Below are positions 52,384-62,389 of a stretch of 64,000 bases of DNA, in pieces. Position numbers and translations under genes: made by a program. Position 1 is the stretch's first letter. Each line of letters begins with the position of its first letter. The stretch is from DOZZ01 sp963792655. GTDB lineage: Bacteria; Acidobacteriota; Terriglobia; Bryobacterales; Bryobacteraceae. Where the stretch lies: the NCBI GenBank assembly GCA_963792655.1, contig CAWBWU010000005.1, forward strand, positions 434,001 through 498,000. The letters run 5' to 3'. The notes under the pieces were generated by a model. The model worked only from the letters and a program-made list of their open reading frames with translations. It was not told the origin of the DNA and searched no databases.

Positions 52384-55300
52384 ATGTCACTTAGCCGCAT
52401 TGTCTTACTGCTGGCCGTAGTGACCGCATCCCTTTGCGCTCAGACTACTCAGGGGCTGATCTCGGGCCGCTTAGTGGACTCGGTGAGCGGCCGCGCTATT
52501 CCTCTGGCCAGCGTTGAGTACACCGGCGACAGCCTGACTTCGAGCGGTGTTGCGCAGTCTGATATCGGTGGTACTTTCTTTCTTCCGTTGTTGTCGCCCG
52601 GTATCTATCGCGTGCGCGTCGTCGCGCCCAAGTATCAGGCGCAGGAAGTTCAGGAATTGGAGTTACCGGTCGCGGGCCGGATCGAGATCGACTTTCGTCT
52701 GCGCCCGTTGAGCGACGTGTGGGAAGCGGGCCAGTACAAGAGCGTGTTCTTTCCGGGCTCCAAGACGATCGTCACATTCTACGGGCCGGACGTGGACAGC
52801 AGCCGCTCAGGCAACTTCGAATCGCAGAAAGGCCGCGTCGCGCCGCTCGAATCGACCATCTCGCATGTAATCGATCGCGGGCAGATCGAGAACTTACCGC
52901 TCGAAGGTCGCGACGTTTTCGCGATGCTGGTCACGCTGCCGGGAGTGACGTCGGACTCGGGCACGTCGCGCGGTCTGGGCCTGGCAGTCAACGGCCAACG
53001 GCCTTCCGCTTCGAACTTTCTGCTCGATGGCGTGGAGAACAACAATTACCTGATCACCGGGCCGCTGTTGACCGTCTCGCCCGAAGCGATTCAGGAGTAT
53101 CGCATCTCGACGAATAACTTCTCCGCCGAGTATGGCCGTACTTCAGGCTTTCTCGCCAATGCGATTACTGTCACCGGCGGGAATCAGTTTCATGGCGAGG
53201 CCTACGTCTACTTACAGAACGATGCGTTGAACGCCACCGGCTTCCAGGAAAATTTAAACGGGATGCCCCGCAACCCGAGCAAGTTTCTGCAGCCCGGCGT
53301 ACGCGTGAGCGGCCCCGTGTTGCGCGACAAGCTTTGGTTCACGAGCGCATTCGAGCACCTGCGTTCGCGCAGCTTGTCGGACCCGATCGATTTTCAACTG
53401 CCCTCGACCGCGTTCGTGAACTATGCACGCGCGGTCGGCGGCGACACGTCGGAAGCCGCGGCGCTGCTGACGAAGTATCCCGCGCCCGCAGTAGTCAACG
53501 GCACGCGGCCGGTTGGGACGCTCGCGCTGTCGCCGCCGAATGCGCTGGATCAGTCGCTCTATCTCGAACGCCTGGATTACGCAAACCCGAGCGGCAAAGA
53601 TCACCTGATGTTGCGCGGCATTGGAGTGCAGTTAGGCAAGCCTGACTTTATCTGGACGCCGTACAAAGACTTCATCACGCCGCTGCACCAGAGCGTGTAT
53701 GGCGTGGCGCTCAGCCATACGCACACCTTCCGGCCCACGCTCACCAACGAAGCGCGCCTGAGCTACACCGACGACAACCTGCACTGGGATCGTCCGCATC
53801 CGGAGATTCCCACTCTGGTGGCGAATGACAATACAGCACTCCCCGGAAGTCCGGCGTTCTATTCGTACAAGAATCACAACCGCACCGGCGAGGCCATCGA
53901 AAACCTGATCTGGAATCACGGCCGGCACATCGTTACAGCCGGCGCTGGCGCGTTGTTCCGCGCATCCGATGGGTACCTTACCGCAGGCCGCGATGGCGAA
54001 TATTCGTTCTTCAACACGACCGCATTTGCCACGGGACGACCGCTCTTCTTCAGCATCGCGATTGACCGCGCGTCGGCCGACACGCAGTTAGTGCAGCCCG
54101 ACTACAACCGCGCCTATCGCTACAACCAGTACTTCGCGTTTGCGCAGGATACTTTCCGCATCAGCCAGCGCCTGACCGTCAACTATGGCGTTCGTTATGA
54201 ACTCTTCGGCGCGCCTTCGAATACCGGCACGACGAAAGATTTGTTGGTGCAGCTTGGTTCCGGCGCGGATCTCGCGGCGCGCGTGGCGACCGCTACACTG
54301 CTGAATCCCGCAAGCGGCAGCCAGCAGGTGTTCGGCACGGATCCCAACGACTGGGCTGTGCGCCTGGGCATGGCTTACGACCTGTTTGGAACCGGCAAAA
54401 CGTTGTTGCGCGGCGCCTACGGCATCTTCTACGACCGGCCTTACGACAACCTGTGGCAGAACGTGCGGAGCAACAATATTGCGGTCCCGCTTTACACCTT
54501 GCACGGGGCGACGGATTTTCTGGCACCGGTAACCAGCACGCTGCAGATGCAAAAGCCCGCCCCTGCGCTGAGCGACTTCCCGGCTTTGACCGCCGTGCAG
54601 AAAGACCTGCGCAACGGCCGCATCCAAAGCTACTTCGCGGGCGTGCAACAACGGCTGCCCGGCAACTGGACGCTCGACGTCAACGGTCAGGGCACGTACG
54701 GCTCGAGGCTGGTCGCAACCGACGTGATCAACCGGGAATTTACAACCAGCGTGGGCGATGGCCGGATCAATCCGAATCTGCCGGACATCGCGTACCGCAA
54801 CGATCTGGGCTACTCCAACTACAACGCGTTGACCGCCTTGCTGCGTTATCGCGCGGCGCGCGGCCAGGTTCAGGTGGCTTACACGTGGAGCCACACGATC
54901 GATAACCAGAGCGAACCGCTCGCCGGTGACTTTTTCAACCTGACCTTCACCGGTAACAACGCGGCTGCTGGTTCAAACAGCCGTGCGGCATTCTCACAGC
55001 AGTTCAATCCCAATTCCGATCGCGGCAACTCCGACTTCGATCAGCGTCACAACCTGGTGATGTTCGCTTACTGGTACGTGCCTGCTCTGCTTCGTGAGCA
55101 TCGCGCGGGCTTGCTGTTGAAAGAGTGGAGCATCTCCGGCCTGGCTGCATTTCGTTCAGGCTTTCCCTACACGCTGGTCAGTCAGAACTTCGCCTTCCCT
55201 GGAGAGGGCTTGATCCTCAACAGCCGGCCGGATTTGATCGACCCCGCGCACGTATACCTGTCGTCGTCCGTCACCGGCGGCAGACTGCTGTTGAACTCGG

Positions 55301-55626
55301 CCGCCTTTGCGACGCCCGCACCCAGTACGCTCGGCACGCTGGGACGCAATGCATTGACAGGGCCGGGCCTATACAATTTCGACCTGTCGCTGGCGCGCAC
55401 CGTCGCGCTGAAATGGCGTGAAGGCATGCAGGTGGTGCTGCGCGCGGACGCCTTCAACGTTCTGAACCACTCCAATCTCAACAACCCCAACACGCTGTTG
55501 ACCGAGGGCTCCGGTTTCGGGATTGCTTCGTATGGGCGTAACGGAACGCAGTCCGGATTCCCTGCGGTTGTACCGTTCAGCGAGACGGGGCGGATCGTGC
55601 AACTCTCGCTCAAACTTCAGTTTTGA
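52384..55626 (+). CDS. Oar-like TonB-dependent outer-membrane receptor
   Basis: A 1080-residue receptor, intact. ATG at 52384 starts a signal peptide (IVLLLAVVTASLCAQ); a longer frame to 52258 is rejected because it overlaps the divergent cyclase gene. Next come a carboxypeptidase-regulatory domain (ISGRLVDSVSGRAIPLASVEY, residues 23-105), a plug with LEGRDVFAMLVTLPGV, NFLLDGVENNNY and YGRTSGFLANAITVTGGNQFHGE, and a beta-barrel ending in QLSLKLQF. The intergenic space to the cyclase is only 46 bases and must hold both promoters. Probable substrate: polysaccharide- or peptide-derived oligomers; not proven. Confidence 0.92.
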   Translation: MSLSRIVLLLAVVTASLCAQTTQGLISGRLVDSVSGRAIPLASVEYTGDSLTSSGVAQSDIGGTFFLPLLSPGIYRVRVVAPKYQAQEVQELELPVAGRIEIDFRLRPLSDVWEAGQYKSVFFPGSKTIVTFYGPDVDSSRSGNFESQKGRVAPLESTISHVIDRGQIENLPLEGRDVFAMLVTLPGVTSDSGTSRGLGLAVNGQRPSASNFLLDGVENNNYLITGPLLTVSPEAIQEYRISTNNFSAEYGRTSGFLANAITVTGGNQFHGEAYVYLQNDALNATGFQENLNGMPRNPSKFLQPGVRVSGPVLRDKLWFTSAFEHLRSRSLSDPIDFQLPSTAFVNYARAVGGDTSEAAALLTKYPAPAVVNGTRPVGTLALSPPNALDQSLYLERLDYANPSGKDHLMLRGIGVQLGKPDFIWTPYKDFITPLHQSVYGVALSHTHTFRPTLTNEARLSYTDDNLHWDRPHPEIPTLVANDNTALPGSPAFYSYKNHNRTGEAIENLIWNHGRHIVTAGAGALFRASDGYLTAGRDGEYSFFNTTAFATGRPLFFSIAIDRASADTQLVQPDYNRAYRYNQYFAFAQDTFRISQRLTVNYGVRYELFGAPSNTGTTKDLLVQLGSGADLAARVATATLLNPASGSQQVFGTDPNDWAVRLGMAYDLFGTGKTLLRGAYGIFYDRPYDNLWQNVRSNNIAVPLYTLHGATDFLAPVTSTLQMQKPAPALSDFPALTAVQKDLRNGRIQSYFAGVQQRLPGNWTLDVNGQGTYGSRLVATDVINREFTTSVGDGRINPNLPDIAYRNDLGYSNYNALTALLRYRAARGQVQVAYTWSHTIDNQSEPLAGDFFNLTFTGNNAAAGSNSRAAFSQQFNPNSDRGNSDFDQRHNLVMFAYWYVPALLREHRAGLLLKEWSISGLAAFRSGFPYTLVSQNFAFPGEGLILNSRPDLIDPAHVYLSSSVTGGRLLLNSAAFATPAPSTLGTLGRNALTGPGLYNFDLSLARTVALKWREGMQVVLRADAFNVLNHSNLNNPNTLLTEGSGFGIASYGRNGTQSGFPAVVPFSETGRIVQLSLKLQF

Positions 55627-55763
55627 CCGGCCGCCCGGCGTCATAGCACCAGTACGACAAGGGGCTCGCGCGCTTTATTTTGCGTTGCTCGCGTGAGATG
55701 ATTTATGAATTCTTTTGAACCAGTAGTGCGTCGGGCCTAGCTGCCGATGCCGGAAGAGAAACT

Positions 55764-58700
55764 ATGAAAAGCATCGCCGCCTATACCGGTTTACTCTTGC
55801 TATGGCTCGTCCAGCTTCTGCCCGCGCAGACTGCCCCGCTGGTAATCACTACGACGTCTGTACCGAACGGAGCTGTCGGACAGTTCTACAACGTCCAGAT
55901 CAACGTGACGGGCGGCGTTCAGCCTTACATCTTCTCCGCCACGAATAACATTCCGCCTGGGCTTTCGATGAGCACCGGCGGCATTCTCTCCGGCACGCCG
56001 CTCCAGCCCGGCAACTACCGGTTAGTCGCGGTCGTTCACGACAGTGCGCAGCACTCAGCCAGTCAGATCTATCAGATCAGCATCGGTCAAGTACCGTTGA
56101 CGGTTCCGGTGACCACCTTGCCCACGGCCACCATTGGAGTGCCTTACAGCACGACGGTGAACGCGTCCGGCGGAACTCCGCCTTACACATACAGCAGTCA
56201 AGGCAACGTGGGGCTGTCGATTCAAAGCAACGGACAGATCACCGGCACGGTTCCGGCGGGCACTGCTCCCGGAACCTACCCGATCGATGTGACCGTAACG
56301 GATAACGCCGGTGCGAGTTACGCCACCGTGTTGCAACTTCCGGTAGTTGCATCCCTGCGCTTCCTGACTACGTCACCGCTGCCGCCCGCATTCGAAGGCA
56401 GCGCCTACAGCACATCGTTTCAGGCGACCGGCGGTACCGGCACTTATACTTATTCCGCAACGGGTCTGCCGGCGTACCTGACCTTGAGCCCGCAGGGCGT
56501 GCTGAGCGGAACGCCGCCTTCGGGCGCCGCGGCGAACGTACCGATCACCGTCACCGTCACGAGCGGCAACGTCTCGGCCAGCGCGAACTTCATCGTTCCG
56601 GTGCAGCCTCCGCAAATTTCGTTTCAAACGACCGCGCTCCCGAACGGCATGGAGACAGTGCCGTACTCGGCCACACTGCAGGCGGGCGGCGGAACCGGGC
56701 CCTACACATTTACGGCAACCGGCGCGCCCTCCTGGCTGATGGTCAGTTCCGCCGGCGTACTGAGCGGAACGCCGCCGATTGGGAGTGCAGGCGCAACGAA
56801 CATCGCGTTCACAGCGACCGATGCGCGCGGGGCCACCAAGACTGCGGTGTTGACGCTGCTCATCACGGCAGTGCATGGCAACCTGACCATCTCGTCTCCG
56901 ACGCCGCTGCCCGGTGCGACCGTTGGCGTTCCCTACGCCTTTGCGCTTTCGGCAATCGGCGGCGCGGGTCCTTACACGTGGAGCGGCACGGGATTACCAT
57001 CCGGCCTCAACATCACCAGCAGAACGGGCCTGCTGGTTGGAACACCAACCGCGCCCGGAGATTACTTCATCACCGTACAAGCGACGGATAAGAACCAGAA
57101 CGTTGCTTTCGCTGCCCTCGAGCTTGTCGTTTCTCCCGGCCAGGTCACGATCCTGACGACGTCGCCCCTCGCGACCGGTCAGTTGATGACGGCTTATCTG
57201 CTGCAGTTCGATGCTACCGGCGCCGATCCTAAAACCTGGTCAATCGTTGGCGGCTCGCTGCCCGCGGGGCTCACGTTTTCATCCGACGGCATCCTGAGCG
57301 GCACGCCCACCAGCGCCGGCAACTCAACGTTCACGGTCAAAGTAGTGGACGCCAACGGGCTCACCGCCAGCATGCTCTTCCAGATGACGGTGAACGGAGC
57401 CGGCGGCTTCCTGGTGTTGTCTGAGGGCAGTCTCGCATTTCAAGCAGTCGCCAACGGCAGCGCGCCCACTCCGCAAAACATCGCGGCGATCTCAACCGCT
57501 CCAAACCAGTTGAACTTCACCGTCACGTCGCACGCGCCGTGGATCAGCGTGAACCCGGTCAGCAGCATCACTCCGTCGAAGATCACCGTCTCTGTCGACC
57601 AGACGGGGCTCGGGGTCGGCACCTACATGGACACGCTGGTGGTTACCAGTCCCGGTCAGGTCCAGAACATTCCCGTGGTTCTGAATGTCACAGCGCTCGG
57701 CGGTGGGTTGATTGTGGAGCCGGCCTCGGTCGACTTGATTGGCGATGTCACTTCATCGCTGACCCAGACTCTTTTCATTCGCAACACGAGCGGTGCGCCG
57801 GTTGACTTCACCGTCAGCGCAGACCAGCCCTGGATTAACCTGGACCAACTGAGCGGCACCGTCCCCGCGACTGGCACGTCGGCAGTCACCTTGACCATTC
57901 CTGCCGGTGCTCTGCCCGTTGGCGGATACAGCGGGCTCATTCACGTAGATTCGAGCATCTCGGCAATCACCGTACCGGTTTCTGTCCTTCTCTCGGGCGA
58001 GCCGCAGATTTACCTCGAGACGCAAGGCGTACTGCTCGAGTCGCGGTCCGGCAACGGTGTCTCGGGACCCAAGGTGCGCACGTTCCGCGTGCTGACATCG
58101 ACGGTGAATAGCCTGAGCTACACGGTGAAACAGATTGGCGGCGCGCCTTGGCTCACGTTACAGACACCGACAGGCACGACATCCTTACAGCAGCCCGGCG
58201 TCCTGGCGTTCACGACAGACGCAGCGGCGCTGAGCCCTGGCGCTTATTACGCGCGTTTCGAAGTCACGTCTCCGGGAGCGGTCAATTCCCCGCAGGAGTT
58301 CGTCGTCATCCTGAACGTGATGCCGGCGGGCGCGTCCTTACCCACGCCGAACCCCTTCCCTGCCGGCCTGGTCTTTGCGCCGAAAAACGGCTTTCCGTCT
58401 TCGCAGCCCACTCAAGTCTTTACCAGCTCCGATACTCCGCTCTCGTTCCAGGCGTCTACCAGCACGGTAACGGGCGGTAACTGGCTCACGACCGACATCA
58501 CCGCGGGCACGGTCTCAACCTACATGCCGGCGGTGCTGCAGGTGACGGCTGACCCCACTGGGCTCGCGCCCGGCGTCTACCGCGGCGGCGTGCACCTCTC
58601 GATCAACAATCTGGCGGTGCGTACGGTGAACGTGACGCTGATCGTGCCCAGGATCACTTCGGCCGGCGGAGCCTTTACGCGTCCTGCCGATGCCTCGTGC

Positions 58701-59714
58701 AAACCCGCGAACCTGGTGGTGACGCAGACCGGGTTGCCCGGAAACTTCTCGACGCCCGCTTCGTGGCCGCGATCGATCTCGGTCCGGCTCTTCGACGACT
58801 GCGGCAACGTGGTGCCCAACGGGCAAGTGGTCGCCGAGTTCTCGAACGGCGACGTGCCGCAGTTCCTGCGCGTCAACGATGCGATCAACGGCGTGTACGC
58901 GAACGACTGGGTGCCGGTGCATCCCTTGTCGCAGATCACCATCACCACGCGCGCGGTCGCGCCGGGTCTGGCGAACGGTACTGCCCAGGTAACCGGGTCC
59001 GTCACGCCCAACAATGCCCCGACGCTGGCCCAGAACGGAACGCTGCATAACCTGAATCCGGTGGTCGGTGGACCGCTCGCGCCCGGAACCATCGTTCAGA
59101 TTTTCGGGACGAACCTGGCCGCAGCCGCGACGCAGGCGACCATGCTGCCGCTGCCGTTGGACCTCGACAACACGTCCGTGCTGATTCAAGGCCAGTCCGT
59201 GCCGCTCTATTACGTGAGCCCGAATCAGATCAACGCGCAGTTGCCCACCAATCTGGTGCCCGGCCGCCAGTATCAAATTCTGGTGACCGCGAATGGCGCG
59301 CTTACCGAACCGCGGCCGTTCAACACGCAGACCGTGACGCCCGGCGTCGCTCGTTTCGCGAACGGCGAAATCATCGCGCAGCATAGCGACTTCTCACTGG
59401 TGACACCGCAGAATCCGGCCAAGCCCGGCGAGTTTCTGGTCATCTACCTCGCCGGTCTGGGACCCACGAATCAGAACGTTCCGGACGGTTCCGCGTCGCC
59501 CGCGACACCACTGGCGACGATCACGGGAACGCCGATGGTCGCGGTCAACAATGAGCCGGCTCTGGTCATCTTCGCGGGACTCACGCCCGGGTTGGTTGGT
59601 CTCTATCAGATCAACTTCCAGGTGCCTACCGATGCGCCGAGCGGATCGCTCAAAATCGAGATCACCGAGAACGGTGCGTCGGCACAAACCAGCGTGCTGG
59701 TGGTCAGCCCTTAG
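55764..59714 (+). CDS. Giant secreted Ig-like/BACON-repeat protein with TIGR03437 C-terminus
   Basis: A 1316-residue exported protein with a signal peptide (residues 1-22, LLLLWLVQLLPAQ). Six putative-Ig (He_PIG-type) repeats of about 85 residues follow (about 25-545), each with a GxPYxxxxxAxGGxxPY-like start and GxLSGTP end. Three BACON-like modules come next (about 548-880), marked by SLAFQAVANGSAPTPQNI, APWISVNPVSS and QPWINLDQLSG. A further beta region leads to the TIGR03437-type domain from about residue 1093 (GTIVQIFGTNLA, LYYVSPNQINAQLP, GLTPGLVGLYQINFQVP). Likely a cell-surface or matrix protein binding carbohydrate or mucin-like ligand. There is a 137-base gap from the receptor upstream, with no terminator seen. 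Confidence 0.92.
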   Translation: MKSIAAYTGLLLLWLVQLLPAQTAPLVITTTSVPNGAVGQFYNVQINVTGGVQPYIFSATNNIPPGLSMSTGGILSGTPLQPGNYRLVAVVHDSAQHSASQIYQISIGQVPLTVPVTTLPTATIGVPYSTTVNASGGTPPYTYSSQGNVGLSIQSNGQITGTVPAGTAPGTYPIDVTVTDNAGASYATVLQLPVVASLRFLTTSPLPPAFEGSAYSTSFQATGGTGTYTYSATGLPAYLTLSPQGVLSGTPPSGAAANVPITVTVTSGNVSASANFIVPVQPPQISFQTTALPNGMETVPYSATLQAGGGTGPYTFTATGAPSWLMVSSAGVLSGTPPIGSAGATNIAFTATDARGATKTAVLTLLITAVHGNLTISSPTPLPGATVGVPYAFALSAIGGAGPYTWSGTGLPSGLNITSRTGLLVGTPTAPGDYFITVQATDKNQNVAFAALELVVSPGQVTILTTSPLATGQLMTAYLLQFDATGADPKTWSIVGGSLPAGLTFSSDGILSGTPTSAGNSTFTVKVVDANGLTASMLFQMTVNGAGGFLVLSEGSLAFQAVANGSAPTPQNIAAISTAPNQLNFTVTSHAPWISVNPVSSITPSKITVSVDQTGLGVGTYMDTLVVTSPGQVQNIPVVLNVTALGGGLIVEPASVDLIGDVTSSLTQTLFIRNTSGAPVDFTVSADQPWINLDQLSGTVPATGTSAVTLTIPAGALPVGGYSGLIHVDSSISAITVPVSVLLSGEPQIYLETQGVLLESRSGNGVSGPKVRTFRVLTSTVNSLSYTVKQIGGAPWLTLQTPTGTTSLQQPGVLAFTTDAAALSPGAYYARFEVTSPGAVNSPQEFVVILNVMPAGASLPTPNPFPAGLVFAPKNGFPSSQPTQVFTSSDTPLSFQASTSTVTGGNWLTTDITAGTVSTYMPAVLQVTADPTGLAPGVYRGGVHLSINNLAVRTVNVTLIVPRITSAGGAFTRPADASCKPANLVVTQTGLPGNFSTPASWPRSISVRLFDDCGNVVPNGQVVAEFSNGDVPQFLRVNDAINGVYANDWVPVHPLSQITITTRAVAPGLANGTAQVTGSVTPNNAPTLAQNGTLHNLNPVVGGPLAPGTIVQIFGTNLAAAATQATMLPLPLDLDNTSVLIQGQSVPLYYVSPNQINAQLPTNLVPGRQYQILVTANGALTEPRPFNTQTVTPGVARFANGEIIAQHSDFSLVTPQNPAKPGEFLVIYLAGLGPTNQNVPDGSASPATPLATITGTPMVAVNNEPALVIFAGLTPGLVGLYQINFQVPTDAPSGSLKIEITENGASAQTSVLVVSP

Positions 59715-59719
59715 CAAAA

Positions 59720-59737
59720 TGGCGCATCATCGCGCCA
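59720..59737. terminator. Bidirectional terminator hairpin
   Basis: TGGCGC (59720-59725) pairs with GCGCCA (59732-59737) around a six-base loop. On the minus strand it is followed by TTTTGC, on the plus strand by CTTTG. It overlaps the stop of the convergent TonB receptor and lies six bases after the Ig-repeat gene, so it likely ends both transcripts. Confidence 0.55.
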
Positions 59738-61898
59738 CTTTGAAGCGATAGCGCAGTTGCACGTAGACTTGTCGCGGCTCGGCGTAATGTGTGCCGCCGA
59801 AGGTCAGACTGTTGTCGAGCAAGTAGCGCCGGTTCAGTGCATTTAACGCCGTTAACGAAACCGTATAGCGGTGCGCAAATGTCTTTCCGGCAGACCAGTC
59901 GAACGTCGTGTGACTTTCCAGATGCGCAGGGAATGCGCTCTCCCCGTCGGTGAAGCCCGAGCCATAGTAAAGATTGCCGCCCGTGGTGATGCCTCCGGGC
60001 AGCAGCCAGCTTAAGGTGACGTGCAAGGTGTGGCGCTGATCGTGATCGAGTTGGAAATACCCCGCCGGCGGCGGAGAAAAATCGCTCAACCCGCCCGTCA
60101 CACCGCCGGACGCGAGAGCGTGGGCATAGGCGTAGGCGATCGATACTTCGCCGCGATGCAGTAGCTGGGGCGAGTGCAGGGTGAACTCCCAGCCATAGAG
60201 GCGCGCGTTGTCGATCGTGACCGGAAAGAACACGTTCGAATTGGCGATCGCGTTGTGATCGAAATAGTTGTGGGCACGCTGATGATAGTTGTTCACTTCA
60301 AGCGCCCAGCCACGTACCGGAACAGTCAGGCCGAACTGATGCTCCTGATCGCGTTCGCCCCGCAGCGGAATGAACCCGGTACCGGCAAGGTCAAGCAAAG
60401 CCGGCGTAACGCTCGATAGCGGAGGCGCCTGATAGTAGGTGCCCCAGAAGCCGCGCAGTGTCCAGTTCAGATGCGGGATGCGCAGCGACCCTCCCAGGCG
60501 CGGGTTCACCGCATTCTCCGCGATCAGTCCCGAGAAGTGTGTGGCGCGCAGACCCGCCGTGAGCGTCAGCCACGAGAACGCCTTGAACTGGTCTTCCGCG
60601 AACACGGCTTCCAGGTGACCGCTGGCGATCAGGCTCTGTTGAACATCGCCCAGCGCCACTTGTTCGCTATCGTGCTGGCCGAAGCCGTAGACTCCCAGCC
60701 GCGCGTTATGGTGCTGTGACGTGGTGGACAAGGCGATCTGTGCGCCGCCATATTGCGAGTCGCGATGTTGTTGTTCGCCGCTGCCGTCAAAGCGCGTCGT
60801 GCTCTGGTGATAGAACGGCGAGGCGGTCAACAGCGTAGTGCGCGAGAACGAATGCAGCCAGGAAAAGTTGGCCAGCGTGTCACGCTCGCGCTCGGTGGCG
60901 CCGTTCGCCTCATCGGGAGTATCCGGCACCTGATAGTCATCGCGGCGCACCGACGTCACAAAGCGAAACTGATTGTTCGCGTCGCGATTGAACAACAGGG
61001 TCGCGGCGCCGCCCAGTCCCCAGACCCGGTCATGCAGAACTTCCGGGCCCGGCGTCTCCAATCCATAGTCGGAGCGGTTGCCGTTCAGGCTCGCGAAGTA
61101 CGCGAACTTCTCTGTGTGGCTGCCGAAGTTGACCTGGTCGTTGGTCTGATGAAAGCTGCCGAAGGTGGTGTACAACTCGCCTTCATTGTTGCGTTCGAAC
61201 CCGGTGCGCGGCACCACGTTGAACACACCATAGGTGCGGTCGCCGCTTTCTGATGAGTAGCCGCCGCGCTGCACTTCCAGATAGTCAATGTCTTTGGGAT
61301 CGATCTGCGGCCCCACGCTGCTGGCAATGTTGGTGTTCGGCACCGGCACGCCATCTACTTCCCATGTCACCTGATGTCCGCCGCGCACATGCAGTTGATC
61401 ATGCGTAATCCAGGCGCCGGGCACGAATGCCGTGATCATCGTCAGGCTGTTACTCAGGTCCGCGCCGGGCGTTGCTTCGATAGCGTGGCGGCTCACCAGC
61501 GTCGCGGGCGTCATCGATTCGGGATTGACCGGGACCGCATCTTCCTTCACCGTCACGGACTCGCGGCTCGAGGCGAGCGCAAGCTGAAAGTGCACTACCG
61601 GCGTACCGCTCGAGACGACGGCAACTTTCTGCTGCGCGGTATCGAAGCCGTCGTGAGCAACGGTTACCTGGTAGAGTCCGGGCGTAAGGCTGGTGCTCTC
61701 GAAGGTTCCCTCGGCATCGGTCAGAAGCGCTTGAGAGTAATCCGATGCCGCTGCTTTCACGGTCACACTCGCGCGTGCGACAGGGCGATGATCCGGGTCA
61801 TGAACAATGCCGCGCAACGCACCCACGACGGCGCTCTGCGCGTGATCGGGCGCGAAGAGGAATAAAAAAATGGCGAACAAATAGACGTGCTTCTTCAC
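59727..61898 (-). CDS. TonB-dependent receptor (carboxypeptidase-regulatory N-terminus, standard barrel)
   Basis: A 723-residue receptor, shorter than the Oar-like ones. The start is GTG at 61898 with AGGAG nine bases upstream. A signal peptide (LFAIFLFLFAPDHAQS) is followed by a CarboxypepD-regulatory domain (LRGIVHDPDHRPVARASVTVK, about 25-105), a plug (HDQLHVRGGHQVTWEVDGVPVPNTNIAS; YLEVQRGGYSSESGDRTYGVFNVVPRTG) and a 22-strand-type barrel ending in VYVQLRYRFKVAR. The RGG/DGVPV pattern is that of classical metal-complex receptors. A small Cys-rich protein is encoded upstream on the same strand, 42 bases away, which may hint at metal handling. Confidence 0.92.
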   Translation of the reverse strand: MKKHVYLFAIFLFLFAPDHAQSAVVGALRGIVHDPDHRPVARASVTVKAAASDYSQALLTDAEGTFESTSLTPGLYQVTVAHDGFDTAQQKVAVVSSGTPVVHFQLALASSRESVTVKEDAVPVNPESMTPATLVSRHAIEATPGADLSNSLTMITAFVPGAWITHDQLHVRGGHQVTWEVDGVPVPNTNIASSVGPQIDPKDIDYLEVQRGGYSSESGDRTYGVFNVVPRTGFERNNEGELYTTFGSFHQTNDQVNFGSHTEKFAYFASLNGNRSDYGLETPGPEVLHDRVWGLGGAATLLFNRDANNQFRFVTSVRRDDYQVPDTPDEANGATERERDTLANFSWLHSFSRTTLLTASPFYHQSTTRFDGSGEQQHRDSQYGGAQIALSTTSQHHNARLGVYGFGQHDSEQVALGDVQQSLIASGHLEAVFAEDQFKAFSWLTLTAGLRATHFSGLIAENAVNPRLGGSLRIPHLNWTLRGFWGTYYQAPPLSSVTPALLDLAGTGFIPLRGERDQEHQFGLTVPVRGWALEVNNYHQRAHNYFDHNAIANSNVFFPVTIDNARLYGWEFTLHSPQLLHRGEVSIAYAYAHALASGGVTGGLSDFSPPPAGYFQLDHDQRHTLHVTLSWLLPGGITTGGNLYYGSGFTDGESAFPAHLESHTTFDWSAGKTFAHRYTVSLTALNALNRRYLLDNSLTFGGTHYAEPRQVYVQLRYRFKVAR

Positions 61899-61940
61899 AG
61901 ACGAATGCTCCTTTGAGGGTTCTTTGGAAAAAAGAAAGAC

Positions 61941-62318
61941 CTACGCGAAGCAGACAGGTGGTCCGCGCTTCGGCACCGCCATGCCGAACAGCGGAGTGAA
62001 GAAGAAAGTGCGGCGGAGATGAATGACGCGGTTCGCAGCCGCGAGTCCGAAAAATACCGTGTACGCAACCAGCAGGGCTAAGATCAGCGGCAGCACTGAT
62101 GCCGGCAGTTGCTGGTAGAGCGGGCACGTTCCGCCGTTCGATTGGAACCCGGCGCCGTGAACCCCGCTGGCATTGGTAAGCGAGCAGTGGTGCACGCCCT
62201 TGGCGCGGCAACACGCCGGAAGCGAAGAACCGGGATGCTGGGCGACAACGACCGGCAGCAGCGTGAGTACGCTGATGATCGCGATCACCGCAATAGCAAA
62301 GAGCCGCCGCATTCCCAC
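61941..62318 (-). CDS. Small membrane protein with Cys/His-rich loop, function unknown
   Basis: A 125-residue protein with an N-terminal hydrophobic helix (residues 7-26), a periplasmic loop with ACCRAKGVHHCS and GGTCPLY (four Cys, two His), a second helix near residues 73-94 (VLPLILALLVAYTVFFGLAA) and a short tail ending GPPVCFA. The Cys/His pattern suggests metal binding or disulfides. Its position directly upstream of the TonB receptor on the same strand points to a shared role, perhaps in metal uptake. I do not recognise a named family. Confidence 0.75.
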   Translation of the reverse strand: MGMRRLFAIAVIAIISVLTLLPVVVAQHPGSSLPACCRAKGVHHCSLTNASGVHGAGFQSNGGTCPLYQQLPASVLPLILALLVAYTVFFGLAAANRVIHLRRTFFFTPLFGMAVPKRGPPVCFA

Positions 62319-62389
62319 GATGATTATAGCCGGGTTGACCTTTTCGCCTGCTTCTGCAAAAGTAGAGTTCAGGCGAATAAAAGGCGAAT

